Source: AP-15 sp963750195 (GTDB lineage Bacteria; Pseudomonadota; Alphaproteobacteria; ATCC43930; CGMCC-115725). Taken from it: a stretch of 64,000 bases of DNA. The DNA is taken from the NCBI GenBank assembly GCA_963750195.1, contig CAVVPS010000010.1:248001-312000 (forward strand), read 5' to 3'. The notes beneath the pieces were generated by a model that was not told where the DNA came from, did no database searches, and saw only the letters and a list, made by a program, of their open reading frames with translations. Position numbers and translations under genes: made by a program. Position 1 is the first letter of the stretch, and every line of letters starts with the position of its first letter. Of this stretch, positions 9,529 through 18,498 are shown one piece after another.

Positions 9529-9985
9529 CGGCGGGCTTATGTCGCCGGTTCCGGTCTGCGCCGTTCGGCGTTATGCGCGGGTTCCGCAGGGCCATTCGCC
9601 ACCTGCATGCGGGCGGAGCCTCTTGCCATAGATGCCCGATAAACCAGACAATGGCGCTCGGTAGCAGCCGCCCCCGGAGGATTTCAAAGGATGGAGGCGC
9701 AGATTGCGGTTCTTTGAGACGATCGGCAACGCGATCGTGATTGCCTATGACGGTTAGCCCGTGCTTTGGATAAAGGGGGAGGGTTTTTGCGGCAGGTGCA
9801 CGCGGTCTCTGAAATTGCCCAGGCCGAGCCCGACAAGCCGCTCGGGGTCGGCGTCCGACTGTTGCGACATTTTTTGCTGAGCACGCGCGCTTGCAATTGT
9901 GGCATATTAACCATCACCGACGCGCTGGGTTTTCAGATAGTGTGTACTTCCTGGCGGATCGAACAACTGATGCTCGGGCGATTGC
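9529..9985 (+). other. Intergenic stretch containing gene remnants
   Basis: Apart from the MBL remnant at 9691-9790, two plus-strand frames stay open from about 9766 to 10097 but resemble nothing I recognise. One of them contains LWHINHHRRAGFSDSVYFL. They may be the eroded end of the same duplicated segment. No gene is supported. Confidence 0.5.
9691..9790 (+). pseudogene. 5' remnant of a second MBL-fold gene
   Basis: An ATG at 9691 with GGAGG-like sequence upstream starts a short frame. After a one-base shift it reads RFFETIGNAIVIAYDG, then a TAG, then PVLWIK. This aligns with FSFETLGNATIQLF followed by QPILATDPW at the start of the MBL gene at 6069. The metal-binding region is gone. It lies just after the intact asnB, in the same relative place that the other MBL copy holds behind the asnB fragment. 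Confidence 0.65.
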
Positions 9986-11374
9986 GTGGCAGGTAGATAC
10001 TCTGTGGCGGCGCGGGCAGAAGAGTTTGATCGTGAGGATGCCAGCAACGCCCGGACGCCGCGCGTCACGCGCGCGCAAAGGCCGCTCAAGGTCTTGATCA
10101 TTTCCCATGCGTTTCCACCGGTCAACGTGATTGGCGCAGTCCGCGTCGGCAAGTTCGCGAAATACCTGCATGAGGGCGGGCACGACGTGCGGGTCGTTGC
10201 GGCGCCCAGGGAGGGGGACCAATCGCTCGCCCTGGAAATCCCGGCCGACCGCGTCGTCTACGAAGCCGGATGGGAGATCGACGGTATCTTTGACGGCTTA
10301 GTCAAGCCGCTGCGGCGCTGGTGGCGCGGCACTTTGCCAGCAGCGCCGCATCCTGACGAGCTCTCAACGCGGCCGACGACCGGCTTAACCGCCGCCTTGA
10401 CAAGGCATTATTACGCGCTGCTCCGTGTACCCGATGCGCGTGCCGGTTGGATTGGGGCCGCGACGTTAGCCGGGTGCAGCATTGCGCGCGACTGGCGGCC
10501 GGATGTTGTCTTTGCGAGTGCACCGCCTAATTCCGCGCTGATCGCGGGACACCGCATTGCCCGGGCTTGCGGGGTGCCCTGGGTTGCGGAGCTGCGTGAT
10601 TTGTGGGTCGACAACTCCTATTACAGCGAGCCGCTCTGGCGCCTCTGGGTCGATCGACTTCTCGAGCGGCGGGCGCTGAGCAGCGCCGCCGGCCTCGTTA
10701 CGGTCACATTGGGGTGGGCGGAAGCATTGAGACGCCGTTATCGGCAGCCGATCAGCTGCATTTTCAATGGGTATGTGGCGGAGGATTTCCCGGCGCAGCC
10801 CTCGGGGCCGCCGCCCGGTGATGTCGTCTCAATCGTTTACACCGGGACGCTCTACTCGGGTGATCGTGATCCAAGCGCGTTGTTCAGCGCGATCAACCTG
10901 CTCGGCGCGGAACGGGATCGGGTAGTGGTCCATTTCTATGGGCCACCGCGGGAGCAGGTGCAGGGGTTCGCGATGGCACACGGTGTCGTCGATCGTGTCT
11001 TCGTCCATGATCCGGTCTCGTACAAAGCCTGCCTGGCGTTGCAAACGTCAGCGGATATCCTGTTATTGCTCCAGTGGAACCCCAAGCAAGATGAGGGGCA
11101 CGTCCCAGCAAAGCTTTTCGAATATCTCGGTGCGAGACGGCCGATTCTGTTGCTCGGCTACGAGCACGGTGAGCCGGCCGAAATCATCCGAAAGCGAGGG
11201 GCCGGGTTCGTGGCCGATGACCCACCGACCATCGCACGACAGCTTCGGACATGGATCGCGCAGCGCCCGACAGGAATACCGCCAATCGATCCCAGAGCGC
11301 GGGAGGGACTGAGCCGCGCCGAGCAATTTTTCAAACTTGAGCAGTTCCTCACCGCGATCGTTGTCCCCGAATAG
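9986..11374 (+). CDS. Glycosyltransferase family 4 (WbuB-like)
   Basis: Up to 462 residues. LKVLIISHAFPPVNVIGAVR near residue 35 is the N-terminal strand-loop of GT4 enzymes. PWVAELRDLWVDNSYY and FNGYVAEDFP are typical of the WbuB/fucosaminyl-transferase-like branch. VYTGTLYSGDRDPSALFSAI and GHVPAKLFEYLGARRPILLL form the nucleotide-sugar site. The GTG at 9986 is the longest start. The conserved domain starts about 34 codons later, so the true start may be downstream. It acts on the cytoplasmic side in O-antigen or capsule assembly. Sugar specificity is unknown. Confidence 0.82.
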   Translation: MAGRYSVAARAEEFDREDASNARTPRVTRAQRPLKVLIISHAFPPVNVIGAVRVGKFAKYLHEGGHDVRVVAAPREGDQSLALEIPADRVVYEAGWEIDGIFDGLVKPLRRWWRGTLPAAPHPDELSTRPTTGLTAALTRHYYALLRVPDARAGWIGAATLAGCSIARDWRPDVVFASAPPNSALIAGHRIARACGVPWVAELRDLWVDNSYYSEPLWRLWVDRLLERRALSSAAGLVTVTLGWAEALRRRYRQPISCIFNGYVAEDFPAQPSGPPPGDVVSIVYTGTLYSGDRDPSALFSAINLLGAERDRVVVHFYGPPREQVQGFAMAHGVVDRVFVHDPVSYKACLALQTSADILLLLQWNPKQDEGHVPAKLFEYLGARRPILLLGYEHGEPAEIIRKRGAGFVADDPPTIARQLRTWIAQRPTGIPPIDPRAREGLSRAEQFFKLEQFLTAIVVPE

Positions 11375-11646
11375 AGCCGCCTCAGGGCTCTCGCAACGCC
11401 CTTGTTTGGCGATCCTCCTGCCCACGGTAGATTTTATTAACGTGGCGTGGTCTAAATGGAAAATCCTGATTGGGACACGACGCAGCGGATGCTGGGACGG
11501 CGAGGGCGCAACAGGCGTGCCAAAACCCGCGCATGCCACGGCGAGGGTGGAATTCGCCTTCGAGAGGCGCCGAGTGCCACCAGGCGGGCGCTGCTGCGGG
11601 GTTCCTGGGTCCCGATAAGATATATACGCTGCGGCGCGCGAGCGAC

Positions 11647-13092
11647 ATGGAAGACGCCGGATCGTTAAAACAAAGCGTCCTCAGTGCGGTCGGCTGGGCC
11701 ACTGCAACGCGGTTCGTCGGGCAGATCGCCAACTGGGCGATGACCTTAGCGACCGTCCGGTTTTTGCGTCCGCAGGATTACGGCCTGATGGCGGTGACCA
11801 TGGCCATCGTCGGTTTTTTGCAGCCCTTGAGCTCTGCCGGCCTCGCCGCTGCCATCGTGCAAAACCGGCACATCGGCGACGACGGTTTGCGCAGTGTCTT
11901 CGGGCTTGTCCTGCTCGTCAACGGCGCCTTCTTTGTGTTGTTGTGCGCCCTCGCTTATCCAATGGCGTGGCTCTACGACGAGCCGCGACTCGTCGTCCTC
12001 GTGCAATTCGCCAGTCTCAGTTTTATAGCCAACGCGCTGCAGTCGATCCCCCGCGCCACCCTCGAAAAGAAGCTTGACTTGAAGACCGTTTCGCGTGTCG
12101 AGCTCGTTTCGAATACCTTCGGCGGGTCGTTCGTGCTGTTCCTCGCCTGGGCGGGGGCTGGGGTCTGGTCGCTGCTGTTGGGGATGTTGGTCACTACCGG
12201 GCTGCGCGTCGTCGGGTTCGGCATCGCGGCGCCCTACTTCCGCCGTCCTCGGTTCTCGCTGCGGGACATCCCGCAAGTCCTGCATTTTGGAGGCATCCGC
12301 ACGCTCGAAACCCTGCTGTGGTCGATTTATTCGAACGCTGACGTTTTTATAATCGGCAAGCTGTTGGGCAAGGATATTCTGGGCGTGTACTCGATAAGCC
12401 GATATTTTGCCGCACTTCCAGTGGAAAAGCTCGCGGTCGTGGTCAGCCCGGTCGTCTTTCCGGCCTTTGCGAGGGTGCAGGATGATCGCGGCGAGGCCGT
12501 GCGTTATCTGGTCAAGGCAATGCGGATTCTCGCCTTTCTGTGCTTTCCCGTGTTGCTTGGCGTCGCCGCGACATCATCACAAATTGTCGCAGTCGCGCTC
12601 GGCCCGAAATGGACGCAGGCGGCGACGCCGGTAGCCATCCTGGCGATCGCAATGACCTTGCGCCCGGTCGGCCTGATCATCCCGTCGTTCCTGGCCGGAA
12701 TCGGCGAGTACGTCGCCAGTTTCAAAAACACGCTCTTCGCAACAATACTTTTCGTGGTTGCCTTCGTTGTCGGCTGCCATTGGGGTCTGATCGGGGTCTG
12801 CGCCGCCTGGCTCGTTGCTTATCCGCTCCACCTCTTGAGTTTGCTGCGCCGCGCTGCGCTGGTCACGGAATCCTCGATCCTCGATCTAATTACGCCGCTG
12901 CTTTCACCACTTACCGGGTCTCTGATCATGTGTGCTGTGGTGCGCGCGATTGCCGCGGTGCTACCGGCAACCACCGGCGGGTGGAGCAATCTCGCCTTTC
13001 TCGTCGCGATCGGCGTACTCGTCTATGTCAGCTATGCCTTCCTATTCCTGCGTCCGATCTTGAACGAATTGACCACGCTCGTCAGACGATAA
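11647..13092 (+). CDS. Oligosaccharide flippase, MATE/Wzx-like (polysaccharide transport)
   Basis: 481 residues from ATG 11647. Upstream in-frame codons extend the frame but look non-coding. About twelve to fourteen hydrophobic helices occupy the protein, beginning SLKQSVLSAVGWATATRF and including FLRPQDYGLMAVTMA, the hallmark of the RfbX/Wzx and teichuronic-acid exporter family. It should flip lipid-linked oligosaccharide across the inner membrane, fitting the surrounding glycosyltransferases. It converges on the methyltransferase at 13160. WzxC-type colanic-acid exporters are the nearest relatives in style. Confidence 0.85.
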   Translation: MEDAGSLKQSVLSAVGWATATRFVGQIANWAMTLATVRFLRPQDYGLMAVTMAIVGFLQPLSSAGLAAAIVQNRHIGDDGLRSVFGLVLLVNGAFFVLLCALAYPMAWLYDEPRLVVLVQFASLSFIANALQSIPRATLEKKLDLKTVSRVELVSNTFGGSFVLFLAWAGAGVWSLLLGMLVTTGLRVVGFGIAAPYFRRPRFSLRDIPQVLHFGGIRTLETLLWSIYSNADVFIIGKLLGKDILGVYSISRYFAALPVEKLAVVVSPVVFPAFARVQDDRGEAVRYLVKAMRILAFLCFPVLLGVAATSSQIVAVALGPKWTQAATPVAILAIAMTLRPVGLIIPSFLAGIGEYVASFKNTLFATILFVVAFVVGCHWGLIGVCAAWLVAYPLHLLSLLRRAALVTESSILDLITPLLSPLTGSLIMCAVVRAIAAVLPATTGGWSNLAFLVAIGVLVYVSYAFLFLRPILNELTTLVRR

Positions 13093-13159
13093 AGGGCGAC
13101 ACCCAGTTGTATCGTTTTGCAGTTGCTCCTCGTGGCAGGGGTAGAGAGCAAAGGCGACG

Positions 13160-13849
13160 TCAGCGCCGTCGTCCGACAAAAACGAACCAACCGCCATACC
13201 AGGCAAAGCTGTTGATCCCGAAAATCCCCAGCAGGCGGGTCGGCTGGTTTCGTGCCCACCTTATCCGCCTGAAATATTCGCTCCAGGTGAGATTGGCACT
13301 TGCCGAAGTGGTTACCCTTTCGAATCTCCAGATATCGAGCAACCCACCGTAACGGCGCCCGATCTCCTCCTCCGACCGAAAAAACCGGACATGGCTTTCG
13401 TAATCGAAGTTCGGGACGGAACAAACACAGATGGTCCCCGATTTCCAATGTTCGATGGCCGTCAAATCGCCGTCGATATGCTCCAACACTTCGCAGCAGA
13501 CGAGGCCGTCGTAGGATAGCTGATAGGGCATAGGGTCTGCGGCATCGGCGACAAAAAATCGTCCCTCGGGATTGCGCCTCTGCGCTTTCCCTACGGCGAT
13601 CGGGCTGAAGTCGAACCCGTCATAGCAAACACCATCCGCGATCAGCATTTCTGCGAGAACCCCACTGCCGCAGCCGACCTCGAGCACCGAGCTGAGCCGC
13701 TCCCTCCGGATCAGCTCGATCACCTTGCGGTACAAGCGGTAATAGGGGCTGGTAAGCGGCCGCTCGTAGGTTCGATCGCCGGTCAAGTAAAGCTGATCAT
13801 AATACTCTGTACCAAGTTGCGTTTTCGGCATTATCGTTTCCACCGACAT
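13160..13849 (-). CDS. Class I SAM-dependent methyltransferase
   Basis: 229 residues. SSVLEVGCGSGVLAEMLI near residue 55 is motif I. FDFSPIAVGKAQ gives the acidic residue that binds ribose (motif II), VADAADPMPY is motif III, and YDGLVCCEVLEHI is motif IV. The layout resembles Methyltransf_11/23 proteins such as UbiG-like or sugar methyltransferases. It is the last gene of the first glycan locus and is transcribed toward it. The acceptor is unknown. Confidence 0.8.
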   Translation of the reverse strand: MSVETIMPKTQLGTEYYDQLYLTGDRTYERPLTSPYYRLYRKVIELIRRERLSSVLEVGCGSGVLAEMLIADGVCYDGFDFSPIAVGKAQRRNPEGRFFVADAADPMPYQLSYDGLVCCEVLEHIDGDLTAIEHWKSGTICVCSVPNFDYESHVRFFRSEEEIGRRYGGLLDIWRFERVTTSASANLTWSEYFRRIRWARNQPTRLLGIFGINSFAWYGGWFVFVGRRR

Positions 13850-14074
13850 GGAGAAGCGTTCGGGCGCTAGCGCCCTCGCCGTTCCGCTACGCGGGACTGG
13901 CGGGATGACCTAAATAAGACATCCGGGAGATCGTAATTGCCGATGCTCCGCTCAAGCGCTACGACGTCGCCGAAGTGGAACTGTACCGGTGAATCGCCTG
14001 CATGTCCATGTCGATGAGAGCGCGGCAAGCCCGGTGGAGCTGTGTCCTATTCGGGAGGTAGGCAAATGCCGGGG

Positions 14075-14929
14075 TCAGCGCGCCATCAGCACCGGCAAAT
14101 TCGCCTCCATGATGATGTGGCGCGTCGCGCCTCCGAAAATCATCTGGCGGATGCGGCTCTGCGTGTAGGCGCCCTTGAGTAACAGATCGGCCCCGGCGGC
14201 TAGCGCTTCCCTCAGGAACGATTCGCCTTGCGGCTTTTGCCGGCCAACGGCGGTACGCAGGCTGACATCGAGCCCGTGCCGTTCGAGCGTGCGGGCGAGT
14301 TCGTCGCCCTCCGGCCCCGGTTCGGGCATGTGCTGCGAGCCAACGGCGACAATGCAAACATGACGCGCCTGTTTGAGAAACGGCATACCGAGGGCGACGG
14401 TCAGCGCGGTCTCGGTGCTGCCGTTCCAGGCGATGGCGATGACTTCGCCCAATTTCGACGGAGCGCGCTGCGGCACCATCAGCACCGGTCGCCCGCTCTC
14501 GAACAGCGCATCCTCGAGCGTGGCTTCGGCGATCGATGCCAGCTTCTCCGGTTGCTCGACCACAATCAGGTCGAACACCCGCCCGATCAACCCGACAACC
14601 GCGTTTTGCCGGCCATCCTCCTCACGCCAGGATGCGCTCGGGCCATTGTGCCCTGGCGGCACCGGGCCGATCGGCACGCCGCGGGCGCTCATGAACTCGC
14701 GAAACAGTCGCCGCGCCTGATCGCGCCGCTCGTGACCTTCGCGCTCGAGGGTGCGGTCGACCTCGGACGAGATCGAAAAACCCATCTCGCCGCCAAACAC
14801 CACGGCATACTCGGTGGTCAGGCTGTGAAGACCGACGATGTGGCTGTCGAAACGGCGCGCCGCCAGCATCGCAACTTCGAGAACCGGCGCCGCATTGCCG
14901 TCTCCGACTACGGTCAAGAAATTCTTCAT
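14075..14929 (-). CDS. Universal stress protein with two Usp domains
   Basis: 284 residues from ATG 14929, chosen because it has GGAAG just upstream and starts at the first Usp beta-strand (MKNFLTVVGDG). The second half contains EVIAIAWNGSTETALTVAL and ends GGATRHIIMEANLPVLM, the usual Usp C-terminal pattern; the first half is a degenerate second domain. Tandem Usp proteins bind ATP or other nucleotides and respond to starvation or redox stress. It stands alone and is not part of the glycan operon. Confidence 0.8.
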   Translation of the reverse strand: MKNFLTVVGDGNAAPVLEVAMLAARRFDSHIVGLHSLTTEYAVVFGGEMGFSISSEVDRTLEREGHERRDQARRLFREFMSARGVPIGPVPPGHNGPSASWREEDGRQNAVVGLIGRVFDLIVVEQPEKLASIAEATLEDALFESGRPVLMVPQRAPSKLGEVIAIAWNGSTETALTVALGMPFLKQARHVCIVAVGSQHMPEPGPEGDELARTLERHGLDVSLRTAVGRQKPQGESFLREALAAGADLLLKGAYTQSRIRQMIFGGATRHIIMEANLPVLMAR

Positions 14930-15124
14930 CTTCCGATCCCTGCACGCGCTCGACCCCTTCGCCAAAGGAGGGGTCCGTTAACACATAATTACACCATCGC
15001 GCCTCCGTCTACGAGAATTAGCAATGTGGGTTGAAGCGGCGGGTGAAAGGTTCCATCCTGCGGGCAGCAAGCCAAGAGATACGCGCGCCCGGCGAACTAG
15101 GCGGGGAGACGAGCCGGCGCGGCA

Positions 15125-15661
15125 TTGACGAGAAGTAGGGGATGTCCAGGGGGTCCAAGGCTCACATTGCGCGCGCGCGGTTGTTGCCGGCGCATAGCTG
15201 CCGCCCTGCTGGCGGTGCTGCCGCTCACGTCGAAGGCGCAGACTGCAGCGGGCGATAAGCTGCCGCGATTCGCCAGCCTGCGCTCCGATGAGGTCAATTT
15301 GCGCGTCGGCCCGGGCGAAAATTATCCGATCGAATGGGTCTACAAACGCAAGGACATGCCGGTCGAAATTATCGAGGAGTTCCAGAACTGGCGGAAGATC
15401 CAGGATTGGCAGGGCGCCAACGGCTGGGTCTTGGACCGCATGGTCACCGGCAAGCGTGCCGTCATCGTGGCGGGCACGACGCGGCTGCTCTACCGTCGGC
15501 CCGACCCCGCTTCGCAGGTAGCCGCTCGCGCCGAGCCTGGCGTCATCGCCCGGCTGGTCGAATGCCAGGGCCCCTGGTGCCGAATCGAAGCCGGCGGCTA
15601 CAGCGGTTGGGTGCAGCGTAGCGAGGTCTGGGGCGTCCTCCCCGACGAAACGGTGCAATAG
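15125..15661 (+). CDS. Secreted bacterial SH3-domain protein
   Basis: Up to 178 residues. A basic start is followed by a hydrophobic stretch, RRIAAALLAVLPLTSKAQ, which looks like a signal peptide. Two SH3b-like repeats follow: SDEVNLRVGPGENYPIEWVY, then a second ending CRIEAGGYSGWVQRSEVWG. This is the usual alphaproteobacterial SH3 protein, thought to bind cell wall in the periplasm. The longest start is TTG 15125; TTG 15167 would give a more normal signal-peptide length. The next gene starts 35 bases later, so they may be co-transcribed. Confidence 0.75.
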   Translation: MTRSRGCPGGPRLTLRARGCCRRIAAALLAVLPLTSKAQTAAGDKLPRFASLRSDEVNLRVGPGENYPIEWVYKRKDMPVEIIEEFQNWRKIQDWQGANGWVLDRMVTGKRAVIVAGTTRLLYRRPDPASQVAARAEPGVIARLVECQGPWCRIEAGGYSGWVQRSEVWGVLPDETVQ

Positions 15662-15696
15662 CAGGATCCGGAGCTTTCAAGATCGGACGGTGGCGG

Positions 15697-16179
15697 ATGA
15701 ACTCGCTGAATGCCGCCGCCAACGCCGCCAGCTGGCGCGCCGATTGGGCCTGGAGCCTGCCGCTGATCGTGCTGACCGTAGTCATCCATGTCTTCGGGCT
15801 CGGCTTTCTGCACGAGCGAGTAGTGCGCGCGGTGGGACGCATTGTCGACCGGCGAGACTTCACGTTGCTGTTCGGTGCGGTCATGGGCATTGCAGTGTTG
15901 CTGATGACGGTTCTGCATGCGGTGGAGGGATTGGTTTGGGCGGCAGCATATTGGCTGCTCGGCGCGCTCCCCGATGCCCGATCGTCGGTTCTGTTTTCGT
16001 TTGGCGCGATGACGACGTATGGCGGTAGCGATCTCGATCTACAGGGCCACTGGCGGCTGATGGGCGCGCTCGAAGCGCTGAATGGGATAATTTTGTTCGG
16101 CCTCACCACCGCGTTCTTGTTCTCGATGATCCAGGAAGTGTGGCTGGCCGGCGGCAGAGAGAGGCGACGACGGCATTGA
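15697..16179 (+). CDS. Two-helix ion-channel-like membrane protein
   Basis: 160 residues. Hydrophobic segments lie near residues 20-40, 58-85 and 125-148. Between the last two sits SFGAMTTYGGSD, at the place of a potassium-channel selectivity filter (normally TVGYG). The layout (helix, pore loop, helix) matches the Ion_trans_2 family seen in many proteobacteria. The altered filter makes potassium selectivity uncertain. It is probably in the inner membrane. Confidence 0.65.
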   Translation: MNSLNAAANAASWRADWAWSLPLIVLTVVIHVFGLGFLHERVVRAVGRIVDRRDFTLLFGAVMGIAVLLMTVLHAVEGLVWAAAYWLLGALPDARSSVLFSFGAMTTYGGSDLDLQGHWRLMGALEALNGIILFGLTTAFLFSMIQEVWLAGGRERRRRH

Positions 16180-16232
16180 TATAACCCCCTCGGCAACGCC
16201 TAATAGCGCCACAATCGAGGAGGAAGCCTGAG

Positions 16233-17318
16233 ATGCTGTTTAAATGCCTGCCGCCCGGTGCGCCGATCCCCGGGCGGTTTCCCGGGCCCGCCCATGCGCG
16301 CGGTAAGTGGTTCACAGTCGACATTCACTGCCATGTGCTGACCCCTAAAGCGGCCGAGATGGTCGCCGGCAGCGCCGCCGCCACCCGCCACCCGCGTGAG
16401 GTCTACGCCAACGAGCGCACCCGCGAGGTCAACCGCCAGCAGGCCGAGCGCAACCGTATCCAGTTCACCTCAGTCGAAAACCGGCTCGCCGACATGGACC
16501 GGATGGGGATCGACATCCAGGCGATCTCGCCGTCGCCGAACCAGACCTATTACGGCGCCGACCCCGATCTCGGCATCGCTACGGCCCGCGTTGTCAACGA
16601 CAACCTCGCCGACATCGCGGGACGCCACCCGGATCGGTTCGTGCCGCTCGGCACGGTGCCGTTCCAGGCGCCGGATCTCGCCGTCGCCGAGCTCGACCGG
16701 CTGCACAAATCCTTGGGCTTCCGCGGCATCGAGATCGCGACCAATGTCGGCGGCGAGGATCTGTCGGCCGAGCGGTTCCGCAAGATCTTCGCACGCATCG
16801 AGGAGCTGGGCCTGCTGGTGTTCATGCACCCGACCGGGTTTCCCGAGGCGCGGCGGTTTGGCGACCATTACCTGGTCAACGTCATCGGCAACCCGCTCGA
16901 CACGACGGTCGCGGTGCATCACCTGATCTTTGGCGGCGTGCTCGACGACCACCCCAATCTGAAGCTCGTCCTGTCGCACGGCGGCGGCTATCTGCCAACC
17001 TATTCGGGTCGCATCGACCACGCCGCCTCGGCCCGCCCCGATGCCTGTGAGCAGATTCACCGGATGCCGACGACCTATCTTAAGCGGCTCTATTTCGACA
17101 CGATCGTCTACACCCACCACCAGCTCGAATACCTCGTGGGTCAGTATGGCGCCGACCATGTGCTGATGGGCACCGATTATCCCGCCGATATGGGCGAGGT
17201 CGACCCGATCGGCTTTGTCGAGAGTGCGAGGGGCCTCGACGATCCCGAACGCCGCGCGATCCTCGGCCTCAACGGCGCCCGTCTGTTGAACATCGAAATC
17301 CCGGCCGGACAGGGCTGA
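16233..17318 (+). CDS. ACMSD-family amidohydrolase, copy 1
   Basis: 361 residues with a strong AGGAGG-type site just upstream. TVDIHCHV gives the HxH metal pair (His32, His34). LLVFMHPTGF, LVLSHGGGYLP and LMGTDYPADMG supply the later His, His and Asp of the amidohydrolase_2 barrel. Members are metal-dependent decarboxylases or hydrolases of aromatic acids (ACMSD, gamma-resorcylate and 5-carboxyvanillate decarboxylases). It is followed after 18 bases by a near-duplicate. Context with ring-oxygenase and ring-cleavage genes suggests aromatic catabolism. The substrate is not known. Confidence 0.82.
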   Translation: MLFKCLPPGAPIPGRFPGPAHARGKWFTVDIHCHVLTPKAAEMVAGSAAATRHPREVYANERTREVNRQQAERNRIQFTSVENRLADMDRMGIDIQAISPSPNQTYYGADPDLGIATARVVNDNLADIAGRHPDRFVPLGTVPFQAPDLAVAELDRLHKSLGFRGIEIATNVGGEDLSAERFRKIFARIEELGLLVFMHPTGFPEARRFGDHYLVNVIGNPLDTTVAVHHLIFGGVLDDHPNLKLVLSHGGGYLPTYSGRIDHAASARPDACEQIHRMPTTYLKRLYFDTIVYTHHQLEYLVGQYGADHVLMGTDYPADMGEVDPIGFVESARGLDDPERRAILGLNGARLLNIEIPAGQG

Positions 17319-17336
17319 TTTGGGGAGAAGGCTGAA

Positions 17337-18422
17337 ATGCTGTTCAAATGCCTGCCGGAGGGGGCGCCGATCCCCGGACGCTTTCCGGGACCGGCCCATG
17401 CCCGCGGTAAATGGTTCACGATCGATATCCATTGCCATGTCCGAAATGAACGGGCGACGCAGATGGTTGCCGGCAATCAGGATGTCTCCCGCTGGTTTCT
17501 CGAAACCCAGGCTAGCGAGCGCAGTCGCGGCGTCAACCGGGCGAACGGCGAACGCACCGCCGAGCAGAGCGTGTCGCCCGAAAAACGCATCGAAGACATG
17601 GACCGGATGGGGATCGACATTCAGGCGATCTCGCCGGCGCCGCGTCAGACCTACTATGGCGCCGACCCCGATCTCGGCCTCGCTACGTCACGCGCGATCA
17701 ACGATTTCATCGCCGAGATATGCGGCCGGTTTCCCGATCGCTTCGTCGGGCTCGGCACAGTGCCGTTCCAGGCGCCCGAACTGGCCGTCGCCGAACTCGA
17801 TCGCCTGCACAAATCGCTGGGCTTTCGCGGCATCGAGATCATGACCCACATCGCCGGCGAGGATCTATCGGCCGAACGCTTTCGCAAGATTTTCGCGCGC
17901 TGCGAAGAGCTGGGCTTCTTGGTGTTCATGCACTCGGACGGTTTCACCGAGGCCGGGCGTTTCGCCGGCCATTACTTCGCCAATGTGATCGGCAACCCGC
18001 TCGACACGACGGTCGCATTGCATCACTTGATTTTTGGCGGCGTGTTGCGCGATTACCCGAATTTGAAGCTGGTCGCCTCTCACGGTGGAGGTTATCTGCC
18101 GGCCTATTCGGGCCGCATCGACCATGCCGCCTCGGCGCGCCCCGATGCCTGCGAACAGATCGCACGGATGCCGACCACCTATCTGAAGCGATGCTATTTC
18201 GACGCGCTGGTCTACACCCACCACCAGCTCGAATATCTGGTCGAGGAATATGGCGCCGACCATATCTTGATGGGCACCGATTATCCGGCCGATATGGGCG
18301 AAATCGACCCGGTCGGCATGATCGAGGGCTGCCCCGGTCTCGACGACGACGAGCGCAAGGCAATCTTTGGCGGCAACGCGGCGCGGCTGTTGAACCTTGA
18401 AGTGCCGGATCGACCACGCTAG
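17337..18422 (+). CDS. ACMSD-family amidohydrolase, copy 2
   Basis: 361 residues, exactly the same length as its upstream neighbour and aligned without evident gaps. The first 35 residues differ at two positions. The HxH pair (His32, His34), LVASHGGGYLP and LMGTDYPADMG are all kept, so it should be active. Most differences cluster at residues 35-80 and around LVFMHSDGF (copy 1 has HPTGF), which lies by the active site, so the two may take different substrates. The ribosome site GGGGAGAAGG sits in the short gap. It was probably made by tandem duplication. Confidence 0.82.
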   Translation: MLFKCLPEGAPIPGRFPGPAHARGKWFTIDIHCHVRNERATQMVAGNQDVSRWFLETQASERSRGVNRANGERTAEQSVSPEKRIEDMDRMGIDIQAISPAPRQTYYGADPDLGLATSRAINDFIAEICGRFPDRFVGLGTVPFQAPELAVAELDRLHKSLGFRGIEIMTHIAGEDLSAERFRKIFARCEELGFLVFMHSDGFTEAGRFAGHYFANVIGNPLDTTVALHHLIFGGVLRDYPNLKLVASHGGGYLPAYSGRIDHAASARPDACEQIARMPTTYLKRCYFDALVYTHHQLEYLVEEYGADHILMGTDYPADMGEIDPVGMIEGCPGLDDDERKAIFGGNAARLLNLEVPDRPR

Positions 18423-18498
18423 AGGCATGGCGCGATGCCCGGACCACCCCTGACGGGGCGGCGGATAAACATGGGTCTTAGGTTCCTGGGAGGATCAC

